A stretch of DNA of 64,000 bases, from NCBI RefSeq assembly GCF_032922745.1, contig NZ_CP136693.1:3968001-4032000 (forward strand), given 5' to 3'. The translations under genes were made by a program, and so were the position numbers. Under the pieces are notes generated by a model that saw nothing but the letters and a program-made list of their open reading frames with translations, was not told the origin of the DNA and did not search any database. This document shows, piece after piece, positions 14,238-23,863 of this stretch. Each line of letters starts with the position of its first letter. The stretch's first letter is position 1. The DNA is from Marinobacter salarius. Lineage in GTDB: Bacteria; Pseudomonadota; Gammaproteobacteria; Pseudomonadales; Oleiphilaceae.

Positions 14238-16880
14238 ATGACAAAAGACGTTCAGAATCAGGCGCCTGAATCTAATCACACACCTATGATGAGGCAATAC
14301 CTCAAGATCAAGGGCGAACACCCCAATGAACTGGTGTTCTACCGCATGGGGGACTTTTACGAGCTGTTCTACGAGGATGCCAAGAAAGCCGCCGAGCTGA
14401 TGGATATCACCCTGACGGCCCGTGGGCAATCCGGAGGCAGCCCGATTCCCATGGCGGGCATTCCTTACCATTCCGCTGAAGGCTACATTGCACGTCTGGT
14501 TCGTGCCGGTCAATCCATCGCCATTTGCGAACAGATTGGCGACCCGGCGACCAGCAAGGGGCCGGTAGAGCGCAAGGTGGTTCGCATTGTGACGCCGGGC
14601 ACGCTGAGCGACGATGCGTTCCTGGAGGACCGCCGGGATAACCTCCTGGTCGCCATCTACAGCCACCGGGAGCAGTTTGGTTTTGCCTCGCTCGACATCT
14701 CCAGCGGACGGTTTACCGTGTCTGAACTGGACGATCTCGAGGGCTTGCAGGGGGAGCTCCAGCGCCTGCGCCCAGCGGAGATCCTGATCAGTGAGGACTT
14801 CCCTTATCAGGACGTACTGGACGGCTATACCGGTATCCGCCGCCAGGGCCCATGGCTGTTTGAGTCCGACACCGCCCGCCGCGTGATTACCCAGCAACTG
14901 CAGGTCCGTGATCTGACCGGCTTTGGCTGCGAAGACCTCACGCTGGCCATCTGCGCTGCCGGATGCCTGTTGCAATACGCCAAAGAAACCCAGCGCACCG
15001 CCCTGCCCCACATTCGCAAACTCAGCCGTGAACGGCGCGAGGAAGCGGTAATCCTGGACGCCACCAGCCGCCGTAATCTGGAAATCGACACCAACCTGAT
15101 GGGCGGCACCCAGCACACCCTGGCCTGGGTGATGGACCGGACTGCGACCGCCATGGGTGGGCGCCAGCTAAGACGTTGGCTTAACCGGCCCTTACGGGAC
15201 ATTACCGTGGTGGAACAACGCCAACAGGCGGTTTCAGCACTTCTGGACGGCTTTCACTATGAGCCGGTTCATGACCTGTTGAAAAGCATCGGTGATATCG
15301 AGCGGATTTTGGCCCGCGTGGCGCTACGTTCAGCGCGCCCAAGGGATCTGGCACGGCTGCGGGATGCCTTTCTAAGCCTGCCGGATTTACAAAAGGCACT
15401 GACACCGATCAACTCCCACCATGTCGTCAAGCTCGCCACGACCATTAGCGAGTACCCCGAGTTATCGGACTTGCTGGAACGGGCCATCATCGACAACCCG
15501 CCGGTGGTCATCCGGGATGGGGGCGTTATCCGCGACGGTTTTGACGAAGAGCTGGACGAACTGCGCAATATCAGCGAGAACGCTGGCCAGTTCCTGCTGG
15601 ACGTTGAGACTCGCGAGCGCGAGCGCACCGGGATCAGCACGCTGAAAGTCGGTTACAACCGGGTGCACGGCTACTACATCGAAATCACCCGCGCGCAATC
15701 CGGACAGGCGCCAGTGGATTACATCCGCCGCCAGACTCTGAAAAACGCCGAACGCTTTATCACACCGGAACTGAAAGAATTCGAAGACAAGGCCCTGAGT
15801 GCCAAGAGCCGCTCACTGGCACGGGAGAAAGCCCTGTACGACGAGGTGCTGGAAACCGTCGCCGCAGAACTGGCACCCCTGCAGGACGCTGCCCAGGCCC
15901 TGGCAGAGCTGGATGTGCTCAGCAACTTTGCCGAGCGGGCCACCAGCCTGCGCTTCAATGCCCCGGAATTCAGCGACACGCCCGGCTTCGATATCGAAGA
16001 AGGCCGCCACCCGGTAGTGGAACAGCTGCTGAGCGATCCCTACGTGCCCAATGATCTGCTGATGGACCAGCAACGGCGCATGCTGGTGATCACCGGTCCC
16101 AACATGGGCGGTAAGTCCACCTACATGCGGCAGGCAGCACTGATAGCCCTGCTGGCTTACACCGGCAGCTATGTGCCCGCCAACCGTGTGGTCATCGGGC
16201 CACTGGATCGTATTTTCACCCGCATGGGTTCGTCAGACGACATCGCCGGTGGTCGCTCAACCTTCATGGTGGAAATGACTGAGACCGCCAATATCCTCCA
16301 CAACGCCACGGAATACAGCCTGGTGCTGATGGACGAGGTGGGGCGCGGCACCAGCACCTTCGACGGCCTGTCCCTGGCCTGGGCGACAGCGGAACACCTG
16401 GCCAAACACATTCGCTGCTACACCCTGTTTGCCACTCACTATTTCGAGCTCACGCAACTGGCCGACGATCTTGAGCACGCCGTTAACGTTCACCTGACCG
16501 CCACGGAACACGACGACACCATCGTGTTCCTGCACAACGTTCACGACGGCCCAGCCAGCCAGAGCTATGGCTTGCAGGTGGCGAAGCTGGCTGGCGTGCC
16601 CCAGGACGTGATTCGCAACGCCAAGGAGCAGTTGTCACACCTTGAAGGCGGTGCGGCACCAGCCAGGCCAGCAGCCGATGATACCGCCATGGCGCCGGCT
16701 GAACCTGAAAAACAGCCACGCTCCGCCCGTGTTAGCGAGCCGGTTATGCAGGCAGACATGTTCGCCAGCCTGGAGCCCAGCAAAGTGGAAGAATGCCTTG
16801 CCGACCTGGATGTGGACGGACTGACTCCGAGGGATGCTCTTAACCGACTGTACGAATTGAAAGAACTGCTGGGGAAATAG
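14238..16880 (+). CDS. mutS: DNA mismatch repair ATPase MutS
   Basis: MutS recognises mismatches and small loops and recruits MutL. Length is 880 aa, normal for the family. The mismatch-binding motif FYRMGDFYELFYEDA is near residue 40 (Phe and Glu of F-x-E within DFYELF). The connector and lever domains follow. The ATPase has Walker A GPNMGGKSTYMRQ near residue 622, and LMDEVGRGTSTFDGLSLAWA. The C-terminal DMFASLEPS and a helical end fit the dimer/tetramer tail. The ATG at 14238 was chosen over a TTG at 14223. The island ends about 90 bases upstream, so its native promoter region may have been altered by integration. Confidence 0.98.
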   Translation: MTKDVQNQAPESNHTPMMRQYLKIKGEHPNELVFYRMGDFYELFYEDAKKAAELMDITLTARGQSGGSPIPMAGIPYHSAEGYIARLVRAGQSIAICEQIGDPATSKGPVERKVVRIVTPGTLSDDAFLEDRRDNLLVAIYSHREQFGFASLDISSGRFTVSELDDLEGLQGELQRLRPAEILISEDFPYQDVLDGYTGIRRQGPWLFESDTARRVITQQLQVRDLTGFGCEDLTLAICAAGCLLQYAKETQRTALPHIRKLSRERREEAVILDATSRRNLEIDTNLMGGTQHTLAWVMDRTATAMGGRQLRRWLNRPLRDITVVEQRQQAVSALLDGFHYEPVHDLLKSIGDIERILARVALRSARPRDLARLRDAFLSLPDLQKALTPINSHHVVKLATTISEYPELSDLLERAIIDNPPVVIRDGGVIRDGFDEELDELRNISENAGQFLLDVETRERERTGISTLKVGYNRVHGYYIEITRAQSGQAPVDYIRRQTLKNAERFITPELKEFEDKALSAKSRSLAREKALYDEVLETVAAELAPLQDAAQALAELDVLSNFAERATSLRFNAPEFSDTPGFDIEEGRHPVVEQLLSDPYVPNDLLMDQQRRMLVITGPNMGGKSTYMRQAALIALLAYTGSYVPANRVVIGPLDRIFTRMGSSDDIAGGRSTFMVEMTETANILHNATEYSLVLMDEVGRGTSTFDGLSLAWATAEHLAKHIRCYTLFATHYFELTQLADDLEHAVNVHLTATEHDDTIVFLHNVHDGPASQSYGLQVAKLAGVPQDVIRNAKEQLSHLEGGAAPARPAADDTAMAPAEPEKQPRSARVSEPVMQADMFASLEPSKVEECLADLDVDGLTPRDALNRLYELKELLGK

Positions 16881-17017
16881 CGGAACTCAGCGGCAGAATT
16901 GATCTGTGTAATAACGATAGTGCGCCTCAGCGCTTGCGACAGGGCAGGCCGCTCAATACAATATCGCGCAATTATTATTACACTGATGAGATTGACTACT
17001 GGACCAGGAAACTGACT

Positions 17018-17341
17018 ATGACGTTTGTCGTTACTGATAACTGCATCAAGTGCAAATACACGGACTGCGTGGAAGTATGCCCGGTTGACTGCTTCTACGA
17101 AGGCCCGAACTTTCTGGTAATCGATCCGGATGAGTGCATCGATTGCGCCCTGTGTGAGCCGGAGTGCCCTGCTGAGGCGATTTTCTCGGAAGACGAGCTG
17201 CCTGCGGATCAGGCCCAGTTTGTGGAGCTCAACGCCGACCTGGCTGGCAAGTGGCCCAACATCACCGAAAAGAAAGACCCGCTGCCAGAAGCCGAAGAGT
17301 GGGACGGCAAGCCGGACAAGCTGCAGTACCTCGAAAAGTAA
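17018..17341 (+). CDS. fdxA: 7Fe ferredoxin (3Fe-4S/4Fe-4S)
   Basis: This 107-aa soluble electron carrier has two clusters. The motifs CIKCKYTDCVEVCPVDC and CIDCALCEPECP supply the cysteines. The C-terminal acidic extension (WPNITEKKDPLPEAEEWDG) is typical of Azotobacter FdI-type FdxA. The ATG at 17018 follows AGGAA and removes an unlikely N-terminal extension. The mutS-fdxA order is conserved in Pseudomonas-type genomes. A strong terminator follows at 17367-17396. Confidence 0.96.
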   Translation: MTFVVTDNCIKCKYTDCVEVCPVDCFYEGPNFLVIDPDECIDCALCEPECPAEAIFSEDELPADQAQFVELNADLAGKWPNITEKKDPLPEAEEWDGKPDKLQYLEK

Positions 17342-17366
17342 TAGCAGCTTTCAGCGCATTGCGATC

Positions 17367-17396
17367 AAAAAAGGGGAGCCTCGGCTCCCCTTTTTT
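17367..17396. terminator. Bidirectional intrinsic terminator
   Basis: The 8-bp stem GGGGAGCC/GGCTCCCC (17373-17390) has a 2-base loop and is flanked by A6 on the left and T6 on the right. It can end fdxA transcription on the plus strand and the exporter gene (stop at 17411) on the minus strand. Confidence 0.9.
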
Positions 17397-17410
17397 CATA
17401 CATCACCACT

Positions 17411-18076
17411 TCACTGCGTCGCCAGTTTTGCTCCGATAGCGACGAAGAAACCGCCAGTCAGCGCGTTCAGCATGCGCTTTACGCCCTGCCCCACGCCAAG
17501 CCTTCGTGATTTGACCACCACCAGCGCCAGCCCACATTGCCAGGCCATCGCCAGCACAAAGTGAACCGCCGCAAGAAACAGCGATTGCTGGAATGCGTTG
17601 CCGGCGGGATCGATAAACTGAGGAAGCAACGCCATATAGAACAGCGCCGTTTTCGGATTCAGCACGTTCGACAGCAGGCCTTCGCGAAACGCCGCCCAGG
17701 TTGATACCGGCTTCATCAGTGGGGGCTCAGCGCTCGATATCGATGGCCCATCGGATTTTGCGGGGGCGCGGGCCATGGCCTGACGCAGCGAGCTCAGTCC
17801 CAGCCAGATCAGGTAGCAGGCACCTGCCCATTTGACCGCGGTAAACGCCCAGGCCGTCTCCACCAGCAGCATTGAAATACCCAGAGCGGACAGGGTGGCG
17901 TGAATAAACAACCCACAGCAGATGCCCACGCTGGTTACACAGCCATCCCGCAAACCATGCTTCAGCCCACCCCGCCCGGCGTTCCGCATTACCAGCAGGG
18001 TATCCACCCCGGGCGTGACGGTCAGTAACGAGATGGCCACCAGATAGGCCCAGAACAGCTCCGTTGGTACCAGCAT
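17411..18076 (-). CDS. RhtB/LysE-family amino acid exporter
   Basis: This is an inner-membrane efflux protein of 221 aa with about six hydrophobic segments. The N-terminal family signature TVTPGVDTLLVMRNAGRGG matches the RhtB group, and LLSNVLNPKTALFYMALLPQ matches its central motif. Substrates in the family are amino acids such as homoserine and threonine; the actual one cannot be told. I chose the start MLVPTELFW at 18076 because the upstream extension is Arg-rich and lacks a membrane helix. Confidence 0.9.
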   Translation of the reverse strand: MLVPTELFWAYLVAISLLTVTPGVDTLLVMRNAGRGGLKHGLRDGCVTSVGICCGLFIHATLSALGISMLLVETAWAFTAVKWAGACYLIWLGLSSLRQAMARAPAKSDGPSISSAEPPLMKPVSTWAAFREGLLSNVLNPKTALFYMALLPQFIDPAGNAFQQSLFLAAVHFVLAMAWQCGLALVVVKSRRLGVGQGVKRMLNALTGGFFVAIGAKLATQ

Positions 18077-18107
18077 TGCCAAACATCCCACGCGAACGCA
18101 GGAGTGC

Positions 18108-19142
18108 TCAGCTCTCCTGCTGCAGAATCTTTTTCGCCGCGGCCGACTTGTAGAACGGCGCAAGACGACGACGGATCAGGGCTTCAAGATACCCCTCCTC
18201 CCGAAGCACGTCTATCACAAGAAGTGCGTAGGCATCCACCTCCGCCATGACCACATCGCGGTCGACCCCAACCGCGCCCAATAGCTCAATCACCGGTTTT
18301 TCGCCATACAGGGTGAACAGGTGCTCCACCACCGCCCTGGCGCAACCCTCGAAATACGCCGTCTGGCGGAACTGCAGCCAGAACTCGTACCCCAACACCA
18401 CAAACTCCTGGAGCTGCACATCCCCTAACCCTTCGTGCAGCTCTTCAATAGTGCGGTCTTCCAGCGATACCCACACGGCCATCACGCTGTCGCGCAGCTC
18501 CTCATCGGTCAGAGCGCTGTTCAGGAACTGTTCACTCCGACTGATCAGCCCCGGCAGGCTGTCGGACAGCCAGGCCTTGAAACGGCGCTCAAAGGTTTCA
18601 TCCAGTCCCGGAACCGCCCTGTTGGCCATGCGCTTGCCAAACTTCATCATCGAGCCGACACCGGGAACACTCTTGGTAATCAGGTTGTCCTCGTAGAGGT
18701 AGTTCACCACGCCCTGATACACCACATTGGATACCAGCTCCTGATAGACCGGGTGAGCCATGATCTCGCTGATCACCCGCTCCCGCTGATGCCGAAGCTC
18801 AAGGGCTTCTTCCAGGAACCCGGTGGCCTGCTCCCGGGTGATAATATCCCGCAGCCGCGAGGTTTTCTGAACCGGGGCATTCAGCACTTCCGTGGCCATC
18901 TCCGCTGCCAGTTCCGGGATGCCGGCATCCAGTTCCATGTCGATCACAATACGCTGGATCACGCCCATAACCTGTTCCGCCGAGGTCAGCCGGTTCAAGG
19001 TGATGGCCCCGGCATAGTCAAACAGTTCATCCACTTCGGTTTCGAGAAAACGCCGCAACTTGGCCCCTTTCAGGGAAGCCAGTTCGTGTTTTACGTGTTG
19101 CTCGAACAACGCATTGGCGAGATCCGTTTTACCTTTGGTCAT
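18108..19142 (-). CDS. Conserved protein of unknown function
   Basis: The 344-aa protein is soluble and largely helical and begins MTKGKTDLANALFEQHVKHE. I do not recognise a named domain. Visible landmarks are VQKTSRLRDIITREQATGF near residue 120, VYQGVVNYLYEDNLITKSVP near residue 170, and a C-terminal helical part ending APFYKSAAAKKILQQES. Similar proteins seem to be conserved in Marinobacter and Pseudomonas-like genomes (recollection). The longer reading frame back to 19433 begins with an implausible sequence and overlaps DegV, so the shorter start is preferred. Confidence 0.72.
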   Translation of the reverse strand: MTKGKTDLANALFEQHVKHELASLKGAKLRRFLETEVDELFDYAGAITLNRLTSAEQVMGVIQRIVIDMELDAGIPELAAEMATEVLNAPVQKTSRLRDIITREQATGFLEEALELRHQRERVISEIMAHPVYQELVSNVVYQGVVNYLYEDNLITKSVPGVGSMMKFGKRMANRAVPGLDETFERRFKAWLSDSLPGLISRSEQFLNSALTDEELRDSVMAVWVSLEDRTIEELHEGLGDVQLQEFVVLGYEFWLQFRQTAYFEGCARAVVEHLFTLYGEKPVIELLGAVGVDRDVVMAEVDAYALLVIDVLREEGYLEALIRRRLAPFYKSAAAKKILQQES

Positions 19143-19299
19143 AATCGGGGTCCGGTGCAGTCTGGAAGTGGGCTTCTGAATTGAGAACGACATGAGGCTA
19201 ACACGAAGCCCGACCGGCTGCGTTTGCCGAAGATACAGCCTTTTGTGTGCGAGTGGGCCAAGAAACGGGAGGTGGTGCCTGGGCGCCCGATAGTCCCGG

Positions 19300-20250
19300 C
19301 TACTGGAAATCGCTGAATTCGTGGGGTTCTGCGGCAAGCGCCAGGCACAGGCTACCGGGGCCAATGTATATGCTGCTGGTAATCCCCATCTGGGAGAGTA
19401 ACAGCTCAACACCGTTTTTTTCACAGGCATCACGCAGGCGGTTCAACCCCGGAAGGTCCTCGATGTCAGTCCAGGTCAGGCCGCAGGAAAGGCTGACATA
19501 GGGCGTCAACAGGCCTGCCTCGACCCTCGCGGTGGCGTAATTCATCACTTTCTCCACTGCCACGTCGAAACTTCGGGTTTTGGCGACGGGTTGCCCTTCA
19601 GCGCCCTGACCAAAAATGACCGGGGTGATGTTCAGTGCCTTGCCGAGAAACGCCACCAGGGCCGACACGCTTTTGTCACCGCGCCGCCGTGCACGCTCGC
19701 GAATGTAGTGCAGATCGCGGGGAATTACGCAGGTATAGATTTTGTCGGTAAACGTGTCGACTTCATTGCGTAAGGCGTTTTTCGATAGCTTCTGCTCAAT
19801 CAGGCGAAGGGTGTGAGCCGCCAGCAGCCCCTGGCCGGCAAAGATCTGCTTGCTATCAATCACCCGCATGGAGAACTTGCCCTCACGCCCGGCGGCGTGA
19901 CGGGCCTCATGATAGTGCCCCATCACACTGTTCATAGCTTCCGTAGCGTTCTGGAAAATCAGGCTGCGGGAACGGGTGACCGTCTCGCAGATGGCGACGT
20001 CAAATTCCGTGACAATTTTTTCCATGAACAGGTCGTGGATCTGTTCGGCGGAGAAGGCGTGTGTTTCGGCGTGGTGGCCCTTCTGCAACAGGCCGCTCTG
20101 GTAGAACTCCTGGGTCCTGACCGGCTCGTGCTCGTCGATGTAGGTCTGGCCATCAATAACGGCAGTGACTGGCAGAACAAACAGATCATGCTTGCGACTG
20201 AACTCATAGGGCAGATCGCATGCAGAATCAACGATAAGACCAACGCGCAT
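19300..20250 (-). CDS. DegV-family fatty-acid-binding protein
   Basis: DegV proteins bind a fatty acid between two alpha/beta domains; FakB members deliver it to a fatty-acid kinase. The 316-aa length is typical. The start MRVGLIVDSACDLP contains the family's first motif, and VDSKQIFAGQGLLA matches the central Ser/Gly region. Other parts are CVIPRDLHYIRERARRRG and QMGITSSIYIGPGSLCLA. No FakA kinase is nearby, so fatty-acid kinase use is not shown. A gap of about 160 bases precedes the unknown gene at 18108-19142 on the same strand. Confidence 0.92.
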   Translation of the reverse strand: MRVGLIVDSACDLPYEFSRKHDLFVLPVTAVIDGQTYIDEHEPVRTQEFYQSGLLQKGHHAETHAFSAEQIHDLFMEKIVTEFDVAICETVTRSRSLIFQNATEAMNSVMGHYHEARHAAGREGKFSMRVIDSKQIFAGQGLLAAHTLRLIEQKLSKNALRNEVDTFTDKIYTCVIPRDLHYIRERARRRGDKSVSALVAFLGKALNITPVIFGQGAEGQPVAKTRSFDVAVEKVMNYATARVEAGLLTPYVSLSCGLTWTDIEDLPGLNRLRDACEKNGVELLLSQMGITSSIYIGPGSLCLALAAEPHEFSDFQ

Positions 20251-20357
20251 GGGGCCTCCAGCTATGGGAAGCTATTCCGGTCGGTTGCTTCCCTTTATTG
20301 TCATTGTTTTTGGCAGCGCCCAGTCTTACACAAAGCGGTCAATATTTCAGCACTCTG

Positions 20358-21191
20358 CTAACGAGCGGATGGCTTCAGTTCAAGTTCGTTGAGGTTTTTC
20401 TCGATCAATTCACGGTTATCCTGTTGCCACGGATGAAACCCCTTGCGGAAATAGGCCAGGAAATCAGGCATGCACTTGCGCAAGACCCCCGGTTTGCCCC
20501 ATAAAAAGTTAATGCCGCCGACCCAGGTACCCAGGTTCCATAACTTGCCATCGGTTTTCAGCAGGCTGCAGGTGTTCAGGAAGGTGTACTTGAAGAAATT
20601 CCAGGTCACAAACAGGAATACAATCCGGCGAAGACGCTCATTGCCAACGCAGTGTCGATAGACGTCGAAAGCCACCGATTTGTGCTCAGTTTCCTCGATG
20701 GCGTGCCAGCGCCACAGCTTTTCCATGTCCGGTGTGGCCCCTTCCATCCATTCCGGGTGACGGAGAATGGCATTCGCCAGCACCGCGGTATAATGCTCGG
20801 CGCCGCAGGTTCCGGCCAGTTGGCGACTGGGCGGCAGATTGCCTACCCACGCCATATGCCTGCGGAATCGCTCATCAATGGCATCGATGTTGTACCCACG
20901 AGCCTTCAACGCTTCGTTGTAGTGCTTGTGCTCCCGACTATGCAGCGCCTCCTGGCCAATAAACCCGCGAATCTCTTCCTTAAGCTTGGGATCGTCCACC
21001 TTGTCCCGGTAGAGCCGAACCGCATTGATAAACTGCTGCTCGCCATCGGGGAACTGGAGCGAAAGCGCATTGAAGAACGCCGTGCGGAAGGTGTCATTGC
21101 CGTGCCACAGGGTTTTGAGGTCGTCGGCAATATCGAAGTGCATGTGTCGGGGTGCAACCGAAACGCCTTCGGGCGTGGAACTGATGGTCAT
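20358..21191 (-). CDS. Predicted metal-dependent hydrolase (PF10118 type)
   Basis: This 277-aa protein has the all-helical fold of the PF10118 family, related to ferritin-like di-iron proteins. Putative metal ligands are visible in FIGQEALHSREHKHYNEAL (Glu and His residues, near residue 78), AEHYTAVLANAIL and WHAIEETEHKSVAFDVYRH (near 180). The ATG at 21191 has GGAGG upstream and is preferred over an extension to 21227. The substrate is unknown; the gene is common in Marinobacter-like genomes (recollection). It stands alone on the minus strand. Confidence 0.85.
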   Translation of the reverse strand: MTISSTPEGVSVAPRHMHFDIADDLKTLWHGNDTFRTAFFNALSLQFPDGEQQFINAVRLYRDKVDDPKLKEEIRGFIGQEALHSREHKHYNEALKARGYNIDAIDERFRRHMAWVGNLPPSRQLAGTCGAEHYTAVLANAILRHPEWMEGATPDMEKLWRWHAIEETEHKSVAFDVYRHCVGNERLRRIVFLFVTWNFFKYTFLNTCSLLKTDGKLWNLGTWVGGINFLWGKPGVLRKCMPDFLAYFRKGFHPWQQDNRELIEKNLNELELKPSAR

Positions 21192-21389
21192 GACTGCCTC
21201 CGGGTTATTGTGATTATGGAGCGGCATTCACCGTACAGCGGCAACGTCGCGTACGAAAATTGATCAGAAACTTCAGTTTAAACCCGAATTCAATACGGAA
21301 GGAAGGTGATAACCCGAAAAATTGGACAGATTGTCACGAAATGACAGGTTGTCAGCGAGCAGAGGGGCGAACAACGGCCCCAAACACGC

Positions 21390-22802
21390 TCAGGATTCGG
21401 CAGCAACCGCGGTCGCTATGGCGCCAAGCCGGGCAATGGCGTGTTCAACCCGCTCGCTCCAAGGGTTGGCACCGTTCAGTCGCAGGCAGTTTTCGTACTT
21501 GTCGGTGGTGGAGAACATCAGGCCCGGGGCCACGTTGATATTCTCCTCCCGCGCCCGGCGGAACACCTCTGTACCGGACACCGTGCCAGGAAGCTGAACC
21601 CACAGTACGAAACCACCCTGGGGACGGCTGACGGCCGTACCTTCGGGAAACGAGCGCCCTACTGCCGCACGCATACGGTCCGTCGCCTCGCGATAGCGTA
21701 GCCGAGCAGAACGAAGGTAACGATCATAACCGCCCTGCTCCAGGAAATGCGCCACGGCAAGCTGCGGCACGCTCGCGGTGCCCAGGTTGCTGAAATACTT
21801 CTGTTGGCTAGCCTCGGCCAGATATTTTCCGGGCATCATCCATCCCAGCCGTAAACCCGGAGAAATGGTCTTGGAGAAGGAGTTGCAATAGATAACATTG
21901 CCGGTGCGGTCAAAGACTTTTGCCGGTCTGGGTCGATGGGTGCCGTAATAGAGATCGCCGTAGATGTCGTCCTCAATCAACGGAACGCCCGCTGCTTCCA
22001 GCATCCTTACCATCTGCTGCTTGCGAAGGTCCGACATCGTCGCGCCCATGGGATTGCTGTGATTGGGCACGACTACACACGCCTTCACCGGCCACTGTTC
22101 CAGCGCCAGCTCCAACCCCTCCAGGCTCAGCCCTTCCGAAGGGTGTGTTGGCACTTCAATGACCCGAAGCCCGACCACGTCCAGCGCCTGGAGGATGCCC
22201 GGAAACGAAGGCGACTCAACAACCACGATATCCCCGGGTTTAGTGACGGCCTGAAGGGCCAGGATGATAGCCTCCTGTGCACCATTGGTGGCCAGGATAT
22301 CCCCAGGTGTTGCGATGATGCCCAGTGCAGCCATTCTCTGGGCAATCTGACGGCGGTACTCGATCTTTCCAGGAAAAGCGTAGTCCAGCGTTTCCAGTCC
22401 ACGACGAGCCGCCCAGAGCGTGGCGTGCTGAATCTGGCGCACCGGCAGGAAATCCGGGTGGGGTATCGCAGCCGCCAGCGGCACCATCACCTTCTGCTCA
22501 TCTGCGCAAAGATCAAGCGCCATATCACGGGCACTCACCGGCACCGGCTTGGCTTTGTGCTTCTGCATTACTGGTTCTGGCGTATCCCGCCTGGGCAGAT
22601 GCACAAAATAGCCACTGCGTTCCCGTGCTTCCAGGTAACCTCGCGCCTCCAGCGTCTGGTGGGCCTGAAGCACCGTGGACACACTCACGCCAAACTGTCG
22701 GCTGAGCGCCCGAACACCAGGCAGCCGCTCGCCTTCGCGATAAACCCCATCACGAATCAATGCGTGTAACTGGTCTGCTACCTGATTATAGAGAATGCCC
22801 AT
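21390..22802 (-). CDS. MocR-type GntR/aminotransferase-fusion transcriptional regulator
   Basis: This PLP-dependent regulator of 470 aa joins a GntR winged helix (residues 1-70, RVLSRQFGVSVSTVLQAHQT-like region reading VRALSRQFGVSVSTV) to a type I aminotransferase domain. The Schiff-base Lys is in NSFSKTISPGLRLGWM. VESPSFPGILQALD and LIEDDIYGDLYYG match the fold. It diverges from the phzF-like gene across about 190 bases, suggesting it controls that gene. The ATG at 22802 follows AGGA. MocR regulators typically respond to PLP or to an amino-acid adduct. Confidence 0.92.
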   Translation of the reverse strand: MGILYNQVADQLHALIRDGVYREGERLPGVRALSRQFGVSVSTVLQAHQTLEARGYLEARERSGYFVHLPRRDTPEPVMQKHKAKPVPVSARDMALDLCADEQKVMVPLAAAIPHPDFLPVRQIQHATLWAARRGLETLDYAFPGKIEYRRQIAQRMAALGIIATPGDILATNGAQEAIILALQAVTKPGDIVVVESPSFPGILQALDVVGLRVIEVPTHPSEGLSLEGLELALEQWPVKACVVVPNHSNPMGATMSDLRKQQMVRMLEAAGVPLIEDDIYGDLYYGTHRPRPAKVFDRTGNVIYCNSFSKTISPGLRLGWMMPGKYLAEASQQKYFSNLGTASVPQLAVAHFLEQGGYDRYLRSARLRYREATDRMRAAVGRSFPEGTAVSRPQGGFVLWVQLPGTVSGTEVFRRAREENINVAPGLMFSTTDKYENCLRLNGANPWSERVEHAIARLGAIATAVAAES

Positions 22803-22992
22803 CGCTTCATCCTGCCAGATCAATCCAGAATGGCTGCAGTACAGATCAAACAGATTCTCACCAGCACAGATGTCGAACAAAAAAGCCTGTACCGGTCCAA
22901 AATCACAATATCTGAATCTGTTATGGTTGTCTGCATAAACGGAGAATGGTGACTCTGGCTATCACTCATCGAATCTCGCGAAAGGAAAGGGG

Positions 22993-23802
22993 ATGAAAAC
23001 ACTACCGATATATCAGGTCGACGCGTTCGCCAGCCAGGTTTTCGGCGGAAACCCCGCTGCCGTCATGCCACTTGAAGAATGGCTGCCGGACGACACCATG
23101 CAAAAAATGGCGCTGGAAAATCATCTCTCGGAAACGGCCTTTCTGGTCCCCCTTCCTGATAACGCAGAAGAAGACTTTCACATACGCTGGTTCACGCCCG
23201 ACATAGAAGTGCCTCTCTGCGGCCACGCCACCCTTGCCAGCGCCTGGGTCCTCTTCAACAAGCTGGGCTGGAAAAAGGAGCAAATCCGATTCCAGTCCAA
23301 AAGCGGCCCCCTGGGAGTGAAACAGACCGACGACGGCTGGCTCGAACTGGACTTTCCGAATCTTGCCTTTGAGGAATGCTCAACGCCCGATCTGATCCTG
23401 GATGCCCTGGAAGGCTGCCCGAACACGTCGTTTTTCGTCCCCAAAGACACCAATTATCTCATCGTCCTCGGAGACGAAGCGGCGGTAAAAACCGCGCAGC
23501 CGGACATCCGCAAGCTCAAGGAACTTGGTAATCTTGGCGTCATCATCACTGCGCCTGGCAATGACTGCGACTTCGTCAGCCGTTACTTCGCCCCCGGCGG
23601 CGGCATTGATGAAGACCCGGTCACCGGCTCAATCCACAGTATTCTGGTGCCCTACTGGGCCGAAAAACTCGGCAAGGATCACCTGTTGGCACACCAAGTG
23701 TCCGACAGAGGCGGCGTTCTGCGATGTGAACTGAAGGGCGACCGCGTCGCCATTGCGGGCCAGGCGGCATTCTATATGGAAGGTTCCGTGCAACTGCCCT
23801 AA
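22993..23802 (+). CDS. PhzF-family isomerase/epimerase
   Basis: This 269-aa enzyme belongs to the diaminopimelate-epimerase-like PhzF fold. The N-terminus QVDAFASQVFGGNPAAVMPL and the catalytic Glu in NHLSETAFLVP match the family, as do RWFTPDIEVPLCGHATLASA and FAPGGGIDEDPVTGSIHSIL. The reaction is unknown for most members; PhzF itself isomerises a phenazine precursor, but no other phenazine gene is near. The divergent MocR gene is the likely regulator. Confidence 0.93.
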   Translation: MKTLPIYQVDAFASQVFGGNPAAVMPLEEWLPDDTMQKMALENHLSETAFLVPLPDNAEEDFHIRWFTPDIEVPLCGHATLASAWVLFNKLGWKKEQIRFQSKSGPLGVKQTDDGWLELDFPNLAFEECSTPDLILDALEGCPNTSFFVPKDTNYLIVLGDEAAVKTAQPDIRKLKELGNLGVIITAPGNDCDFVSRYFAPGGGIDEDPVTGSIHSILVPYWAEKLGKDHLLAHQVSDRGGVLRCELKGDRVAIAGQAAFYMEGSVQLP

Positions 23803-23863
23803 CGTCTTCGCAAAAATGTATACTGCGCCGGAACTCCCAGAGCCAACACTGTAACTTCAAATC

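Noticed and set aside
14145..15116. Long minus-strand open frame over the start of mutS
   Set aside because: It lies antisense to mutS codons with clear MutS motifs and has no recognisable family.
18435..19184. 249-codon plus-strand open frame
   Set aside because: It is antisense to the conserved 344-aa gene and has no supporting motif.
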